A stretch of 64,000 bases of DNA from CAZIWW01 sp964543275. Its GTDB lineage: Bacteria; Patescibacteriota; Minisyncoccia; Moranbacterales; UBA11712. Below the pieces are notes generated by a model. The model searched no databases, was not told where the DNA came from, and saw nothing but the letters and a program-made list of their open reading frames with translations. This document shows positions 25,279 through 33,970 of the stretch, in pieces. Made by a program: the position numbers and the translations under genes. Where the stretch lies: positions 22,097-86,096 of the forward strand of contig CAZIWW010000001.1 in the NCBI GenBank assembly GCA_964543275.1. Direction: 5' to 3'. Numbering within the stretch: position 1 is the stretch's first letter; every line of letters begins with the position of its first letter.

Positions 25279-26634
25279 ATGGCGAATAATACAAACACAA
25301 AACCGAATCCAAAATTAAAGGATCCTAAAATAAAGGGGACTAAAATTCCCCAAGCTTCATCCAATTCCTCCAGGAAAGTCTTAATTGGCTGTCTGATTGC
25401 AGTGGCTGTTTTTTTGGCATTGGCTATAATTGGCGGTCTGGCCGTTGCCGGGTATTGGTATTACAAGTCTAAGAAGGAAAGCATATTTTCTGAATCTTCG
25501 CCGCCTCCGAGTTGGCAAATAGAGGATGCTAGCCAGGATCAGGAGCAAGAAGAGTCTTCACAGCAAAAACCAGAACAAAAGCCAAGGACAACTTACGAAA
25601 ACAAGCAATTTGGTTTTAAGCTTAAGATGACTCCGACTTGGAAGGATTACAAAGCTGTTCAGAAAGATACCGATGGAGGTTTTGGGGCGGCTATAATTGA
25701 TTTTTATCTGCCGTCTTCCAAGGCTGATTACACTGACCTTCCGGGATATGTTGAACTTTTTACTATAAATGTTTACTACATTGAACGCTGGCCCGAGTAC
25801 CAGGACTTTTGCAAAGAAGCTATGTGCGCGGGAGAAGAAGTTGGGAGAAACAGTAAATATGTTTTTACTTACTCTCACATTAGCGGTTTCCCGCCGGACG
25901 ATGTTTCGCAGCAGGCTATACTCGATATGGAAACTATCGCGAAGAGTATTGAAATTTTTGAGCCGAGCGGGAGCGGATCGAGTTCCGGCGCCGCGTTGTC
26001 CCAGCAAGGTATCGCCGGTCAGGCGGGAAAGCCGGCTTATAACTCTAATTACGTTTCCGGCGCCAATTACTACGCTAACTGTAAATATCGCTATTCTCTT
26101 TATTATCCCTCTACTTGGTCAACCGAGGGAGCGACCAGCAATTCCGGACAGGTTTTCTTCGTGGGTCCCAACGCGAGAGTTAAGATCGAATCGCTTGGTC
26201 TTACCTCGGGCGAGTCTTTGGCGGCTTTTGCGGCCAGACGAACGAGTGTAATGGAAGGGAACAAAGTTTGGAGCGAGACGGTGGAATGGGACAGTAAGGG
26301 AACGTCAACAATCAGAAGTTACTTTACTCATCCCGATTCGCAGTCAATGCACTGGATTCAAGGCGGGAGAGGAATGGAGCTTATGGCTTTTGGCGACGGG
26401 TATAATTCCCAATTTATTAATATCAAAAATCTGCTAGGTTCGCTGACGATTGATTTGGATTATATAGATACTTGCGATTCAAGCAGTTCTTCATCTAATA
26501 ATCCTACAAGTTCTGGGTTTAATTGTGATTCATGGATTCACCCCAACGGGGATATTGAGTATTGGTGGTATAGTCTATCGCAGGAAGAGCAGGATTGTTA
26601 TGTTAAGAAATACGGCGATCCGGGGTTTCAATAA
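25279..26634 (+). CDS. Membrane-anchored protein with two PsbP-like modules
   Basis: 451 residues: a short cytoplasmic N-terminus, one membrane helix (about 34-57), and a Ser/Gln-rich linker. Two outer modules follow that resemble PsbP-type or lipoprotein beta domains: 'YENKQFGFKLKMTPTWKDY' (about 110-225) and 'CKYRYSLYYPSTWSTEG' (about 265-395). The C-terminus is Ser/Asn-rich and ends in 'EEQDCYVKKYGDPGF'. The N-terminal 25 residues are low-complexity and may derive from a spacer repeat. Extracytoplasmic; function unknown. Confidence 0.7.
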   Translation: MANNTNTKPNPKLKDPKIKGTKIPQASSNSSRKVLIGCLIAVAVFLALAIIGGLAVAGYWYYKSKKESIFSESSPPPSWQIEDASQDQEQEESSQQKPEQKPRTTYENKQFGFKLKMTPTWKDYKAVQKDTDGGFGAAIIDFYLPSSKADYTDLPGYVELFTINVYYIERWPEYQDFCKEAMCAGEEVGRNSKYVFTYSHISGFPPDDVSQQAILDMETIAKSIEIFEPSGSGSSSGAALSQQGIAGQAGKPAYNSNYVSGANYYANCKYRYSLYYPSTWSTEGATSNSGQVFFVGPNARVKIESLGLTSGESLAAFAARRTSVMEGNKVWSETVEWDSKGTSTIRSYFTHPDSQSMHWIQGGRGMELMAFGDGYNSQFINIKNLLGSLTIDLDYIDTCDSSSSSSNNPTSSGFNCDSWIHPNGDIEYWWYSLSQEEQDCYVKKYGDPGFQ

Positions 26635-26700
26635 GCCTATAAATCCCAATGATAAAATCCCAATGTCAAATAAAAATCCAAATCCCAATGATAAAAAGTA
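26635..26700. repeat. Left arm of element enclosing four-helix-bundle gene 2
   Basis: AAATCCCAATGATAAAATCC and related units; overlaps the first codons of the enclosed gene. Complementary right arm at 27062-27117. Confidence 0.7.
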
Positions 26701-27061
26701 CGATCTTTTAGGGGGAACAGCTAAATTTGGCGAGGATGTTATTGATCTCGCGGGGACTTTAGGTAAGAATGAAATCAATCGGCCACTAATAAGCCAAGGG
26801 ATAAGGTCTTCTACGAGCATTGGCGCTAATTACATGGAAGCTAATGCGGCTGGGTCACGGAAGGACTTCGAGTATAAAATAACTTTGTGTAAAAAAGAGG
26901 CTAAAGAAACGATGCGCTGGTCGCGGATGTTGGCTAGAGCTAATCCAGAAAAGAAAGATGAAATTAGAAAGCTCTGGAAAGAAGCTCAAGAGCTAGTTTT
27001 TATCTTCTCAGCTATTCTTAATAGTTCGAGGAAGAAAGAAAAGCAGAGAAAGGTAAAGTAG
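26663..27061 (+). CDS. Four-helix-bundle protein (IVP/S23-like), copy 2
   Basis: 132 residues. The core 'GIRSSTSIGANYMEANAAGS' followed by 'RKDFEYKITLCKKEAKETMRW' is the family signature. The N-terminal residues (MSNKNPNPNDKK) are read from the AAATCCCAAT repeat arm, so the repeat supplies the start codon. Enclosed between complementary arms, between the 451-residue anchored protein and the TraD/VirB4-like ATPase. Function unknown. Confidence 0.85.
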   Translation: MSNKNPNPNDKKYDLLGGTAKFGEDVIDLAGTLGKNEINRPLISQGIRSSTSIGANYMEANAAGSRKDFEYKITLCKKEAKETMRWSRMLARANPEKKDEIRKLWKEAQELVFIFSAILNSSRKKEKQRKVK

Positions 27062-27117
27062 ATATCAATTAAGATATTGGATTGGATATTGGGATTTTGG
27101 AATTGGGATTTATTACA
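27062..27117. repeat. Right arm of element enclosing four-helix-bundle gene 2
   Basis: Read on the minus strand it begins AAATCCCAATTCCAAAATCC, 17 of 20 identical to the left arm; it ends at the ATG of the ATPase gene. Confidence 0.7.
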
Positions 27118-29664
27118 ATGGATACTTGGAATCTTAATCTAATACTCTATCCGCTGGCTATTACGCTGGCTATAATATGTTTTGGCTCCGGAGCTTGGCT
27201 GGTGTTCCGCAGTTTTGTCATTTTCCGAGGGCAGATTACTCGGTCGCTTAATATGAATCTGGATGTGGTAAAGGTGAGTCGGCCGCTCAAACAAGAAGGT
27301 CAGGTAGGGGAGCAGGTCCAACCCAAATCGGAGAAGGAAATAATTTCAGTAATGGAGCATCTTCTGGCCAGTCTGGTGAATGTTAAAGAGAAGGCCGGTC
27401 TTTTGCGCCGGCTTATTTACGGCGACGCGGTGATTGCTCTAGAGATAGCCAACGCGGCTGACGACGACCAAATTACTTTTTATGTGGGAGCGCCGAAGAA
27501 ATTTATGGGACTTGTGGAAAAGCAAATACACAGCTTTTATCCAAAAGCTTCCATTGAAAGAGTGAAGGACTACAACATTTTTTCTCCGGGAAGCTTTACA
27601 TCGGCTTCTCTTCTCAAGCTTAAGGAAAAATATTATCTTCCTATAAAAACTTACCAGTTCTTGGAGGCTGATCCGCTTAACAATATTACCAATGTGCTTG
27701 GGAAGTTTGACGAGAAAAAAGAAGGAGCGGCTATTCAACTGCTTATTAAACCGGCTGGAGGCAATTGGCGCGGCAAGGGAAGAGAAGTGGCTCACAAGAT
27801 GCAGCAGGGTCGGAGATTAAGCGAAGTTAAGAGAGATACCTTTTTTAGAAATTTATTTGGTGGACTTTTTAAAACATTTACGGACGTTGGCAAAAAGGAC
27901 GAACATTCTAAAAAAGATCCTTTTAAGAACGAAAGGGAGCCAATTAGTCTTACTCCGGAGGAGCAGGAGGTGGTTAAAAAAATAGAAAGCAAAGTCGGCA
28001 AGTCGGGTTTTAAAGTCAATATCAGATTGGTGGCTTCGGCCTTGACACAAGAAAGGTCCGAAGTGATTTTGTCGGAGCTGGAGAACGCTTTCATTCAATA
28101 CGAGAATCCGGGGCTTAATAGTTTTCGAGTTGTCCGGGAAAATAAATTAAGGCCAAGAAATATTGCCTTTGATTTTATTTTCCGAAATTTTAAAGAAGAG
28201 CAAAGCTTTATTCTTTCCTCCGAGGAGGTAGCCAGCATTTTTCATTTCCCGATTTTCTCGACCGAGACTCCAAAAATAAACTGGCTTAAGGCACGGGCGG
28301 CTGCGCCTCCTTCCAATATTTCTAAAGAAGGAATTATCATTGGCTACAACAATTATCGGGGAGTAGAGACTGTTATTCGCCACGGCGATGACGATCGCCG
28401 ACGCCATTTCTATGTTGTTGGTCAAACTGGCACTGGTAAGTCGACTATGATGGAAGAAATGGTCAAGCAGGACATTAAAGCCGGCAAGGGAGTTTGCGTT
28501 ATTGATCCTCACGGGGAATTTATTGAGCATGTCATTGAATGTATTCCAAAGGGAAGAGCGGAGGACGTTATTTATTTTGATCCGGCTGATATGGAACGCC
28601 CTTTTGGGCTCAATATGCTGGAATACGACGAGCGAAAGCCGGAACAGAAAACTTTTGTTATAAATGAATTGATCAATATCTTTGACAAGCTTTACGATCT
28701 TCGTCAAACCGGGGGGCCGATGTTTGAACAGTATATGCGCAACGCGGCTTTGTTAGTAATGGAGCATCCGGAATCTGGCTCGACGCTGATGGAAATTCCT
28801 AAAGTTTTGGCTGACGAAGAGTTTCGTCGCATGAAACTTGAGAAATGCACCAATCCGGTGGTGAAAAATTTTTGGGAGAAAGAGGCCGAGAAAGCCGGAG
28901 GTGAAGCGGCGTTGGCCAATATGGTTCCATATATCACTTCTAAGCTGACTCAATTTATCTCCAACGATATGATGCGGCCCATTATTGCTCAACAGAAGAC
29001 GACAATCAATTTCCGCCAGGCTATGGATGATCAGCAGATTATTTTAGTCAATCTTTCCAAGGGCAAAATTGGCGAGATTAATAGTTATCTTTTGGGAATG
29101 ATAGTCGTAGGCAAGATTTTAATTGCGGCCTTGTCTAGAGTGGAAATTCCCGAAGAAGAGCGCAAGGATTTCTATCTCTACATCGATGAATTTCAAAATG
29201 TGACTACTGATTCCATCGCTCAAATCCTTTCGGAAGCCAGAAAATACCGGCTTGACTTAATTATCGCTCATCAGTTCATCGGGCAACTCAAAGAAGAAAT
29301 TTCCAAAGCCGTATTCGGCAATGTGGGTTCAATGTGCTCTTTTAGAGTCGGAGCCGAAGACGCGGAGTTCTTGCAAAAGCAGTTTGAGCCTGTTTTCGAC
29401 GCCAACGATCTTATGAATGTGGACAACTATAATTGCTTCGTGAAACTTTTAATTAACAACGAAGCGGCCGCCCCGTTCAATATGAAGACTTATCCGCCGA
29501 CCAAAGGCAATAAAGAAATCGCCGAAGCCATCAAAGAATTATCCAAACTCAAGTACGGCCGCAATCGCGAAGTGGTCAATGAAGAGATTATGAAACGTGC
29601 TAGTTATGCTGTAACGCGAGTTCCTGCGGCGGATGCGTTTGATATGGGAGAAAAACCGCTATAG
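27118..29664 (+). CDS. TraD/VirB4-like conjugation-type ATPase
   Basis: 848 residues. One membrane helix near the N-terminus (about 8-30) is followed by a soluble N-terminal domain and a RecA-like motor domain. Walker A is VVGQTGTGKSTMMEEM (about residue 440), followed by 'DPHGEFIEHVIECIPKG'; Walker B is FYLYIDEFQNV. The HQFIGQL and 'NVGSMCSFRVG' motifs are typical of TraD/TraG coupling and type IV secretion DNA-binding proteins. It is expected to be a hexameric inner-membrane pump for DNA or protein. No relaxase or VirB6/8/9/10 set is seen nearby, so the substrate is unknown. ATG 27118 is chosen because an upstream TTG frame is repeat-encoded. Confidence 0.88.
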   Translation: MDTWNLNLILYPLAITLAIICFGSGAWLVFRSFVIFRGQITRSLNMNLDVVKVSRPLKQEGQVGEQVQPKSEKEIISVMEHLLASLVNVKEKAGLLRRLIYGDAVIALEIANAADDDQITFYVGAPKKFMGLVEKQIHSFYPKASIERVKDYNIFSPGSFTSASLLKLKEKYYLPIKTYQFLEADPLNNITNVLGKFDEKKEGAAIQLLIKPAGGNWRGKGREVAHKMQQGRRLSEVKRDTFFRNLFGGLFKTFTDVGKKDEHSKKDPFKNEREPISLTPEEQEVVKKIESKVGKSGFKVNIRLVASALTQERSEVILSELENAFIQYENPGLNSFRVVRENKLRPRNIAFDFIFRNFKEEQSFILSSEEVASIFHFPIFSTETPKINWLKARAAAPPSNISKEGIIIGYNNYRGVETVIRHGDDDRRRHFYVVGQTGTGKSTMMEEMVKQDIKAGKGVCVIDPHGEFIEHVIECIPKGRAEDVIYFDPADMERPFGLNMLEYDERKPEQKTFVINELINIFDKLYDLRQTGGPMFEQYMRNAALLVMEHPESGSTLMEIPKVLADEEFRRMKLEKCTNPVVKNFWEKEAEKAGGEAALANMVPYITSKLTQFISNDMMRPIIAQQKTTINFRQAMDDQQIILVNLSKGKIGEINSYLLGMIVVGKILIAALSRVEIPEEERKDFYLYIDEFQNVTTDSIAQILSEARKYRLDLIIAHQFIGQLKEEISKAVFGNVGSMCSFRVGAEDAEFLQKQFEPVFDANDLMNVDNYNCFVKLLINNEAAAPFNMKTYPPTKGNKEIAEAIKELSKLKYGRNREVVNEEIMKRASYAVTRVPAADAFDMGEKPL

Positions 29665-29669
29665 CGGTA
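29656..29669. repeat. Perfect palindrome at ATPase stop codon
   Basis: ACCGCTATAGCGGT covers the last codons and stop (TAG inside the palindrome). The CCGCTATAGCGG core recurs in the element at 43.45 kb. Confidence 0.5.
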
Positions 29670-29805
29670 AATTCAAAATTCTAAGCACTAAATCCTAAAC
29701 AAATCCAAATATCAAAATCCGAATTTTCAAAACATTCTGTATTTTGTTATTTGAATTTTGATATTATTTAGGATTTGGAATTTAGAGCTTTGGATTTATT
29801 TAAGA
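29670..29805. repeat. Intergenic inverted element (AAATCC/AAATTC units)
   Basis: Left arm AAATCCTAAACAAATCCAAA and TATCAAAATCCGAATTTTC; right arm TTTGAATTTTGATATTATTT then AGGATTTGGAATTTAGAG. Loop ATTCTGTATTTT. A textbook arm-loop-arm spacer. Confidence 0.75.
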
Positions 29806-29819
29806 GGGGAGGTGAAAGT

Positions 29820-29985
29820 ATGAATCGACAATCCGTGGGGCCAATTTGCCAAAGTTACGGGATGCCGATAATGAAAGACGAGGATTTTATGACCAATGCC
29901 GACGGCCGGCAGTAAAAACGAAGAGTATCGCTAGTCGCGGGAGTGGACAGAGTGCAGACAATTTTCCAAGAAGGCTCACGCATAG
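29820..29985 (+). pseudogene. Degraded zinc-ribbon protein (CQSCGMP family)
   Basis: After a strong SD site (GGGGAGGTGAAAGT then ATG) the frame reads CQSYGMPIMKDEDFMTNADG and stops at 29915. The next expected residues (GSKNEEY) continue in another frame from about 29908. Intact members read CQSCGMP...TNADGSKNEEYC. Here the second Cys is Tyr, the frame is shifted and the EYC cysteine is Arg, so the zinc site cannot form. A once-functional small zinc-ribbon gene now decaying, or damaged by sequencing error. Confidence 0.6.
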
Positions 29986-30041
29986 TTTAAGATGTTGCGC
30001 GAATTAAGCTAAGGCCGGTGTTTTTTAGACTCAAGGAACTT

Positions 30042-30506
30042 ATGGATTTTTGGGAAGTTATCGAAAAAAGAAGAAGTGTGCGAGAATTTGACAGAGTTAA
30101 AGGAGTGTCAGATGAAAATATTAAAAAAATTCTGTATGCAGCCAAGAGAGCTCCGTCAGCCGGAGGATTATATCCGACAGATTTTATAGTTGTGCGAGAT
30201 AAGGAAACAAAGAAGAAATTAACTCGAGCGGCGCTTAATCAAGAATTCATTGCTCAAGCGCCAGTGGTAATTGTAGTTGTAGCTGATACTGAAAAGTCTG
30301 CCTCGAGATACGGAGAGCGTGGAAGAAATCTTTACACTGTTCAGGATGCCGCCGCGGCCGCGGGAAATTTGTTGTTGGCTGTCACTGCTTTGGGGCTAGG
30401 CGCCTGCTGGGTAGGAGCGTTTGACGAGAATGAAGTGAAGAAGATTTTAAATCTTGATTTCGGAAAACGGCCGTTAACAATTATTCCTGTGGGGTGGGAG
30501 AAGTGA
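30042..30506 (+). CDS. Nitroreductase-family protein
   Basis: 154 residues, FMN-dependent nitroreductase fold. Landmarks: RRSVREFD near the N-terminus (FMN phosphate contact), 'APSAGGLYPTDFIVV', 'VQDAAAAAGNLLLAVTALGLGACWVGAFDE' and a C-terminal 'IIPVGWE'. Start set at the ATG at 30042, preceded by AAGGA; a GTG at 30018 is possible. Family members reduce quinones, nitroaromatics or flavins; substrate unknown. Normal length for the short subgroup. Confidence 0.9.
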   Translation: MDFWEVIEKRRSVREFDRVKGVSDENIKKILYAAKRAPSAGGLYPTDFIVVRDKETKKKLTRAALNQEFIAQAPVVIVVVADTEKSASRYGERGRNLYTVQDAAAAAGNLLLAVTALGLGACWVGAFDENEVKKILNLDFGKRPLTIIPVGWEK

Positions 30507-30624
30507 TATTGGGGAGGCGAAGGTTGTTTGTCGCAAAAGTAACATATAAAAAAATAACATATAAAACGCGATCGCCTGCTATAGGTAATATATAATTTGT
30601 TGTTTATGCAAAACAAACACGAGA

Positions 30625-31815
30625 ATGATTTTAAGAAATATTTTTAGGAAATTTGTTAAGTTATTAATTGTAATCGGAGCTGCAGCTGCTCTTTTTTTGG
30701 CCACCGTGGTGAGCGAAGACGAAATCTGCAACATAAAGAATTATATTTTTAAAAAAAGTCAGGAAGCTGAAGTTAAAATTCCAGAATTGCGCGGACCTAA
30801 AATAGAAAGTTACCGGTGGGAATACGCCGGTTCGCGCTATGAAATAACCGAGACTCTTTATCAATCTACTTACGAGTATTACAAGTCGAGGCCGAAAGAA
30901 TATAAATATATGGAGGAATTGCCGGATGACTGGAAGGAGGAATATTTCAATATGTTCACGAAGGAAGCCAAAGGAGACGATATTTTTTTAAAAATTGCCG
31001 AAGATATCCAAACCGAGGGGATAAAAAATAATTTATCCAGCGATCAAATAGTTGAATTGACTGTAGCCTTTGTTCAATCTATACCTTACGATGAAGAACG
31101 AGCCAAGAGTATTCTGGCCGACGGCAATAGCCAAACTCCCAATTATCCCTATGAAGTTTTGTATGAAAGGAAAGGAATTTGCTCCGACAAAAGTTTTTTA
31201 GCTGCGGCGCTTTTGGACAAGCTGGGCTATGGAGTAGCGATTTTTGACTATGAAACCGAAAAACATATGGCTGCGGGAGTAAAATGCCCTCAGAAATATT
31301 CCGCCTATAATTCAGGCTATTGCTACGTTGAAACAACTTCTCCCGGCAATAAAATCGGGATGATTCCCGATTTGGAAGCCGGGACAAATAGAACCGCCGC
31401 AATGGAGGAGTTGAGCTATTTTAATGAAGATTTAAGCGAGAATACTCGGCTGAAAAAACTCGGAGAGGTTGAAATATTTCTTAAATCGGACGGAAAAACT
31501 TACAACGGGATTGTTAAAACTTTTGAGACGCTGGAAGAAATTAATTCTTTAAAGCAGGATATATTTTCTGAAAGTGGCCGGCTGACGAATTTGGCTAAGC
31601 ATCTAAAAACTTATCAGGATAAGCTGGAGAAGATGGCTAAAAAACTGGAAAAATTGAAAGCCGACAATAATTATGATGGTTACAACCAGCTGGTTCCCGA
31701 GTACAATAATTTAGCATTCTTGTATAAACAAAAGGTAAATGAGTACAACCGGGGAGTTGACGTTTATAATCAGAAGGTTGAAAGATATAATAAACTCGTT
31801 AGAGAGTTTTATTAA
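30625..31815 (+). CDS. Exported transglutaminase-like protein with coiled-coil tail
   Basis: 396 residues. A membrane helix or uncleaved signal lies at about 9-30. A domain at about 130-250 has transglutaminase-like features: RKGICSDKSFLAAALLDKLGYG (nucleophile Cys) and 'ETEKHMAAGVKC' (His); the third residue of the triad is not certain. The C-terminal 130 residues form a helical or coiled-coil stalk ('LEKMAKKLEKLKADNNYDGY' onward, Asn/Tyr-rich). Probably an outside-facing cysteine peptidase or transglutaminase-fold protein acting on wall or surface proteins. A TATAAT lies at about 30591 upstream. Confidence 0.7.
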   Translation: MILRNIFRKFVKLLIVIGAAAALFLATVVSEDEICNIKNYIFKKSQEAEVKIPELRGPKIESYRWEYAGSRYEITETLYQSTYEYYKSRPKEYKYMEELPDDWKEEYFNMFTKEAKGDDIFLKIAEDIQTEGIKNNLSSDQIVELTVAFVQSIPYDEERAKSILADGNSQTPNYPYEVLYERKGICSDKSFLAAALLDKLGYGVAIFDYETEKHMAAGVKCPQKYSAYNSGYCYVETTSPGNKIGMIPDLEAGTNRTAAMEELSYFNEDLSENTRLKKLGEVEIFLKSDGKTYNGIVKTFETLEEINSLKQDIFSESGRLTNLAKHLKTYQDKLEKMAKKLEKLKADNNYDGYNQLVPEYNNLAFLYKQKVNEYNRGVDVYNQKVERYNKLVREFY

Positions 31816-31828
31816 GTTGTTTAATTTT

Positions 31829-32104
31829 ATGCTTCAGCGTCTTGATGTAAAAGTTCGCGGCTTAGTTCAAGGAGTGTTTTTTAGATATGCTGCCAAAGAA
31901 AAAGCCCGGCAGCTTGGCATTAAAGGCTGGGTGAAAAATTTGCCGGACAGCAGTGTGCAGATTAGCGCCGAAGGCGAGAGTGAAGATTTGAAAAAATTTC
32001 TGGATTGGTGCCGCAAAGGTCCGTCTGGCGCTAGGGTGGAGAAAGTTGAATACGAATTCAATAATAATTTTGAAGGCTTTGATGATTTTGAGATTGTTTG
32101 CTAA
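31829..32104 (+). CDS. acyP: Acylphosphatase
   Basis: Hydrolyses carboxyl-phosphate bonds. 91 residues with both active-site elements: the phosphate-binding loop and Arg in VRGLVQGVFFRYAAKEKA, and the catalytic Asn in GWVKNLPDSSVQI. The ATG at 31829 gives the usual length; the longer frame from 31739 overlaps the previous gene. Located 13 bp after the transglutaminase-like gene, probably cotranscribed. Confidence 0.95.
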   Translation: MLQRLDVKVRGLVQGVFFRYAAKEKARQLGIKGWVKNLPDSSVQISAEGESEDLKKFLDWCRKGPSGARVEKVEYEFNNNFEGFDDFEIVC

Positions 32105-32479
32105 CTTTTATCAATTTTTCCAATTTCGTTTGTATTTTTATTTTTCCCAGACGGGAACAGGGTTGCGCTCTACTCCTCGCAACTTACAAAGTGCAGGACT
32201 ATGCGAATCAGGCCGTGAACTTATTACTGCTGAAGCGCGATATGTTAGCGGGCTTGCGCGAGTTTCTGTATGTGTTAGTTGGCGCAAAACTCAAAACGCA
32301 AAGCGCCCACCTGCTTTGAAATGCGGAGTGTAAAGCATTTCGGGCAGGCGAGACTGCGGCGTAAAGCTTAAAACTTTTTGGACTAGTTTTGAGTTTTGCG
32401 CTTTGATCTTCTTAGATGAAAATAAAAAAACTGGTCTTTTAGCGCGACCAATTTTCGATTGTGTTTTGGGTTGATTTAT
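32105..32479. repeat. Gene-free spacer with inverted element
   Basis: At 32280-32405 the arms AAACTCAAAACGCAAAGCGC and GTTTTGAGTTTTGCGC are complementary and enclose a second pair, CCTGCTTTGAAATGC / GCATTTCGGGCAGG. No SD site or credible gene in the left part (32105-32280); one 73-codon frame there has no supporting features. Confidence 0.6.
32424..32452 (-). terminator. Terminator for gtrA-like gene
   Basis: On the minus strand: TTGGTC, loop GCGCTAAAA, GACCAG, then TTTTTTT. Stem only 5-6 bp but the T-run is good; 28 bp after the stop codon. Confidence 0.5.
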
Positions 32480-33118
32480 CTACTTCTTAAACACCCAAAA
32501 CTTATATCCTACAAAATTCCATGTTAGCACAACCACAGAAGCGACAGCGGTGGCGATGTTGGCCCAGGTCTTGATGCTAATGCCGGCCTGGGGACCAATG
32601 ACGTTAACTATGAAGGAAGCTGTGCCAGCGTTCAATATTAAGCCGATTACACTGACAGCTAAAAACTGCATAAACTCTTTTCCGGATTCTTTGACATTTT
32701 TATCTTTCTTCTTAAAGGCCCATAATTTGTTCCAAAAGAAACTATTGGTAACAGCAACCATAAAGGAAATTGATTTAAAAAGGGTGAAGAGCCAGCCGGA
32801 AGCGATGCCGGTCAGGAAAATCAGTAAATTAAGAACTCCAAAATCCACAGCGAAATTGGCAGATCCGATAGCTCCAAATTTTGCTAGCTGGAAAGTGAAT
32901 CTAGCGAATCTTGATAAGAAATGTCCGACGTAAACCCCCGCGGCCGCTAGCAGAGTAAAGAAGATTATTATAGCGAGATATTTAGGCAGAGAAATCTGTA
33001 GGCCCAGATTTTTCAGGACTATGGGGATTAGAGCTCCGAAAATAAATCCGTTTAAGGCGGCAAAGATGAGATCGTGTTTGGTTAGCTTGGTTTTGTCGCT
33101 GGTTTTTTTGTTTTTCAC
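32480..33118 (-). CDS. GtrA-family membrane protein
   Basis: 212 residues from a GTG start. An N-terminal extension with two membrane segments (about 14-65) precedes a complete GtrA domain ('AKFGAIGSANFAVDFGVLNL', 'FFWNKLWAFKKK', 'TWNFVGYKFWVFKK') with four membrane helices. GtrA-type proteins are thought to move polyprenyl-phosphate sugars across the membrane. That would fit the two GT39-like enzymes in this window, although they are 15 kb away. Terminator-like hairpin follows. Confidence 0.85.
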   Translation of the reverse strand: MKNKKTSDKTKLTKHDLIFAALNGFIFGALIPIVLKNLGLQISLPKYLAIIIFFTLLAAAGVYVGHFLSRFARFTFQLAKFGAIGSANFAVDFGVLNLLIFLTGIASGWLFTLFKSISFMVAVTNSFFWNKLWAFKKKDKNVKESGKEFMQFLAVSVIGLILNAGTASFIVNVIGPQAGISIKTWANIATAVASVVVLTWNFVGYKFWVFKK

Positions 33119-33154
33119 CTATGTTTCTATAAAACAATTAAATCCATCTCTAAC

Positions 33155-33216
33155 TTTCCCTTTGATAAAGTAATGGGGTCTGCCTTTACCCTTTGCAAAG
33201 GAGAAGTTGGAAGGGG
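33155..33216. repeat. Intergenic inverted repeat
   Basis: AACTTTCCCTTTG near the left and CAAAGGAGAAGTT at the right, enclosing CCTTTGCAAAGG. Lies between two minus-strand genes. Confidence 0.5.
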
Positions 33217-33241
33217 ATTTTTGAATAAGACTCTTAAATAA

Positions 33242-33970
33242 TCACTCAACCGGCTTACTGGCCTCTTCTCTTAGTTTTTCCAGTTCTGGAGTCCACTCGT
33301 CAATGATATCATCGCGGGTGCTGCTTTCCAGCTTTCCGTCTTTTCCTATTTTCTCTTCAGCCTTTTCTGAAGGCTCTTCTCCTCCAGAATTGAAAGCGCG
33401 CGTCTCTTCCGCGGATCCTTTCTTGATGACATTTTCAATGGCGCCCCAAACAGCTTCGCTATCTCGAGGGACGATCAGGGCGACTTCGTCTCCCGGCTCG
33501 GCTTTGAAATAGGTAATGGAAGCCAGCAAGACTCGATATGCTTTTCCGCCGGCTATGATTACATAATTTCCCAGATCATCCTGACTAACAATCCCGATTA
33601 GCGTTTTTCTTTCCGCCGGTCCGATTTGTTTGTAAATAAAAGAACCGTCTGGGGTAATGGTCAGCTTAAGCATATCTCCTTCCACCAACTTGGATTTGGA
33701 AGCATAGTTGGCTGGAACGGGATACTGTTTACCGTCGGTTCCAATCATAACTTGGCCGTCAAAAACTCCTTCCACTATTTCTCCTTCTTCGGTTGAAGCC
33801 GGAATAACTCTAGCCGGTTTCTTTCCGGAAGTTCCTTCTATTTGAGCCAGCATAGCTTTAGCTGACTCAATAGTTCTTTGAGCGTTGGAGATCATCTCTC
33901 GGATGGCGGCAATTTTTTTGACGTCCTTTTGGCTGTCTTTATTTTTTTCCTCTTTTTCCTTTTTGGCCAT
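33242..33970 (-). CDS. Conserved hypothetical protein, probable beta-barrel core
   Basis: 242 residues: a charged coiled-coil N-terminus ('AAIREMISNAQRTIESAKAM') and a beta-rich middle ('VEGVFDGQVMIGTDGKQYPV', 'KLTITPDGSFIYKQIGPAER', 'AYRVLLASITYFKAEPGDEV'). The C-terminus is acidic and disordered. Such proteins recur in Parcubacteria and are sometimes mislabelled; I know no function. ATG 33970 (MAKKEKEEK) chosen over a TTG at 33985. No signal peptide, so cytosolic. Confidence 0.75.
   Translation of the reverse strand: MAKKEKEEKNKDSQKDVKKIAAIREMISNAQRTIESAKAMLAQIEGTSGKKPARVIPASTEEGEIVEGVFDGQVMIGTDGKQYPVPANYASKSKLVEGDMLKLTITPDGSFIYKQIGPAERKTLIGIVSQDDLGNYVIIAGGKAYRVLLASITYFKAEPGDEVALIVPRDSEAVWGAIENVIKKGSAEETRAFNSGGEEPSEKAEEKIGKDGKLESSTRDDIIDEWTPELEKLREEASKPVE

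Noticed and set aside
27439..28992. Several 80-190 codon minus-strand ORFs opposite the ATPase gene
   Set aside because: Shadow frames of a strongly conserved coding region with no start signals.
27118..29664. Complete conjugative type IV secretion system
   Set aside because: Only the motor-type ATPase is recognisable; no relaxase, VirB6, VirB8-10 or pilin genes are seen.
32098..32319. 73-codon ORF in the spacer after acyP
   Set aside because: No SD, composition not protein-like, runs into the inverted element.
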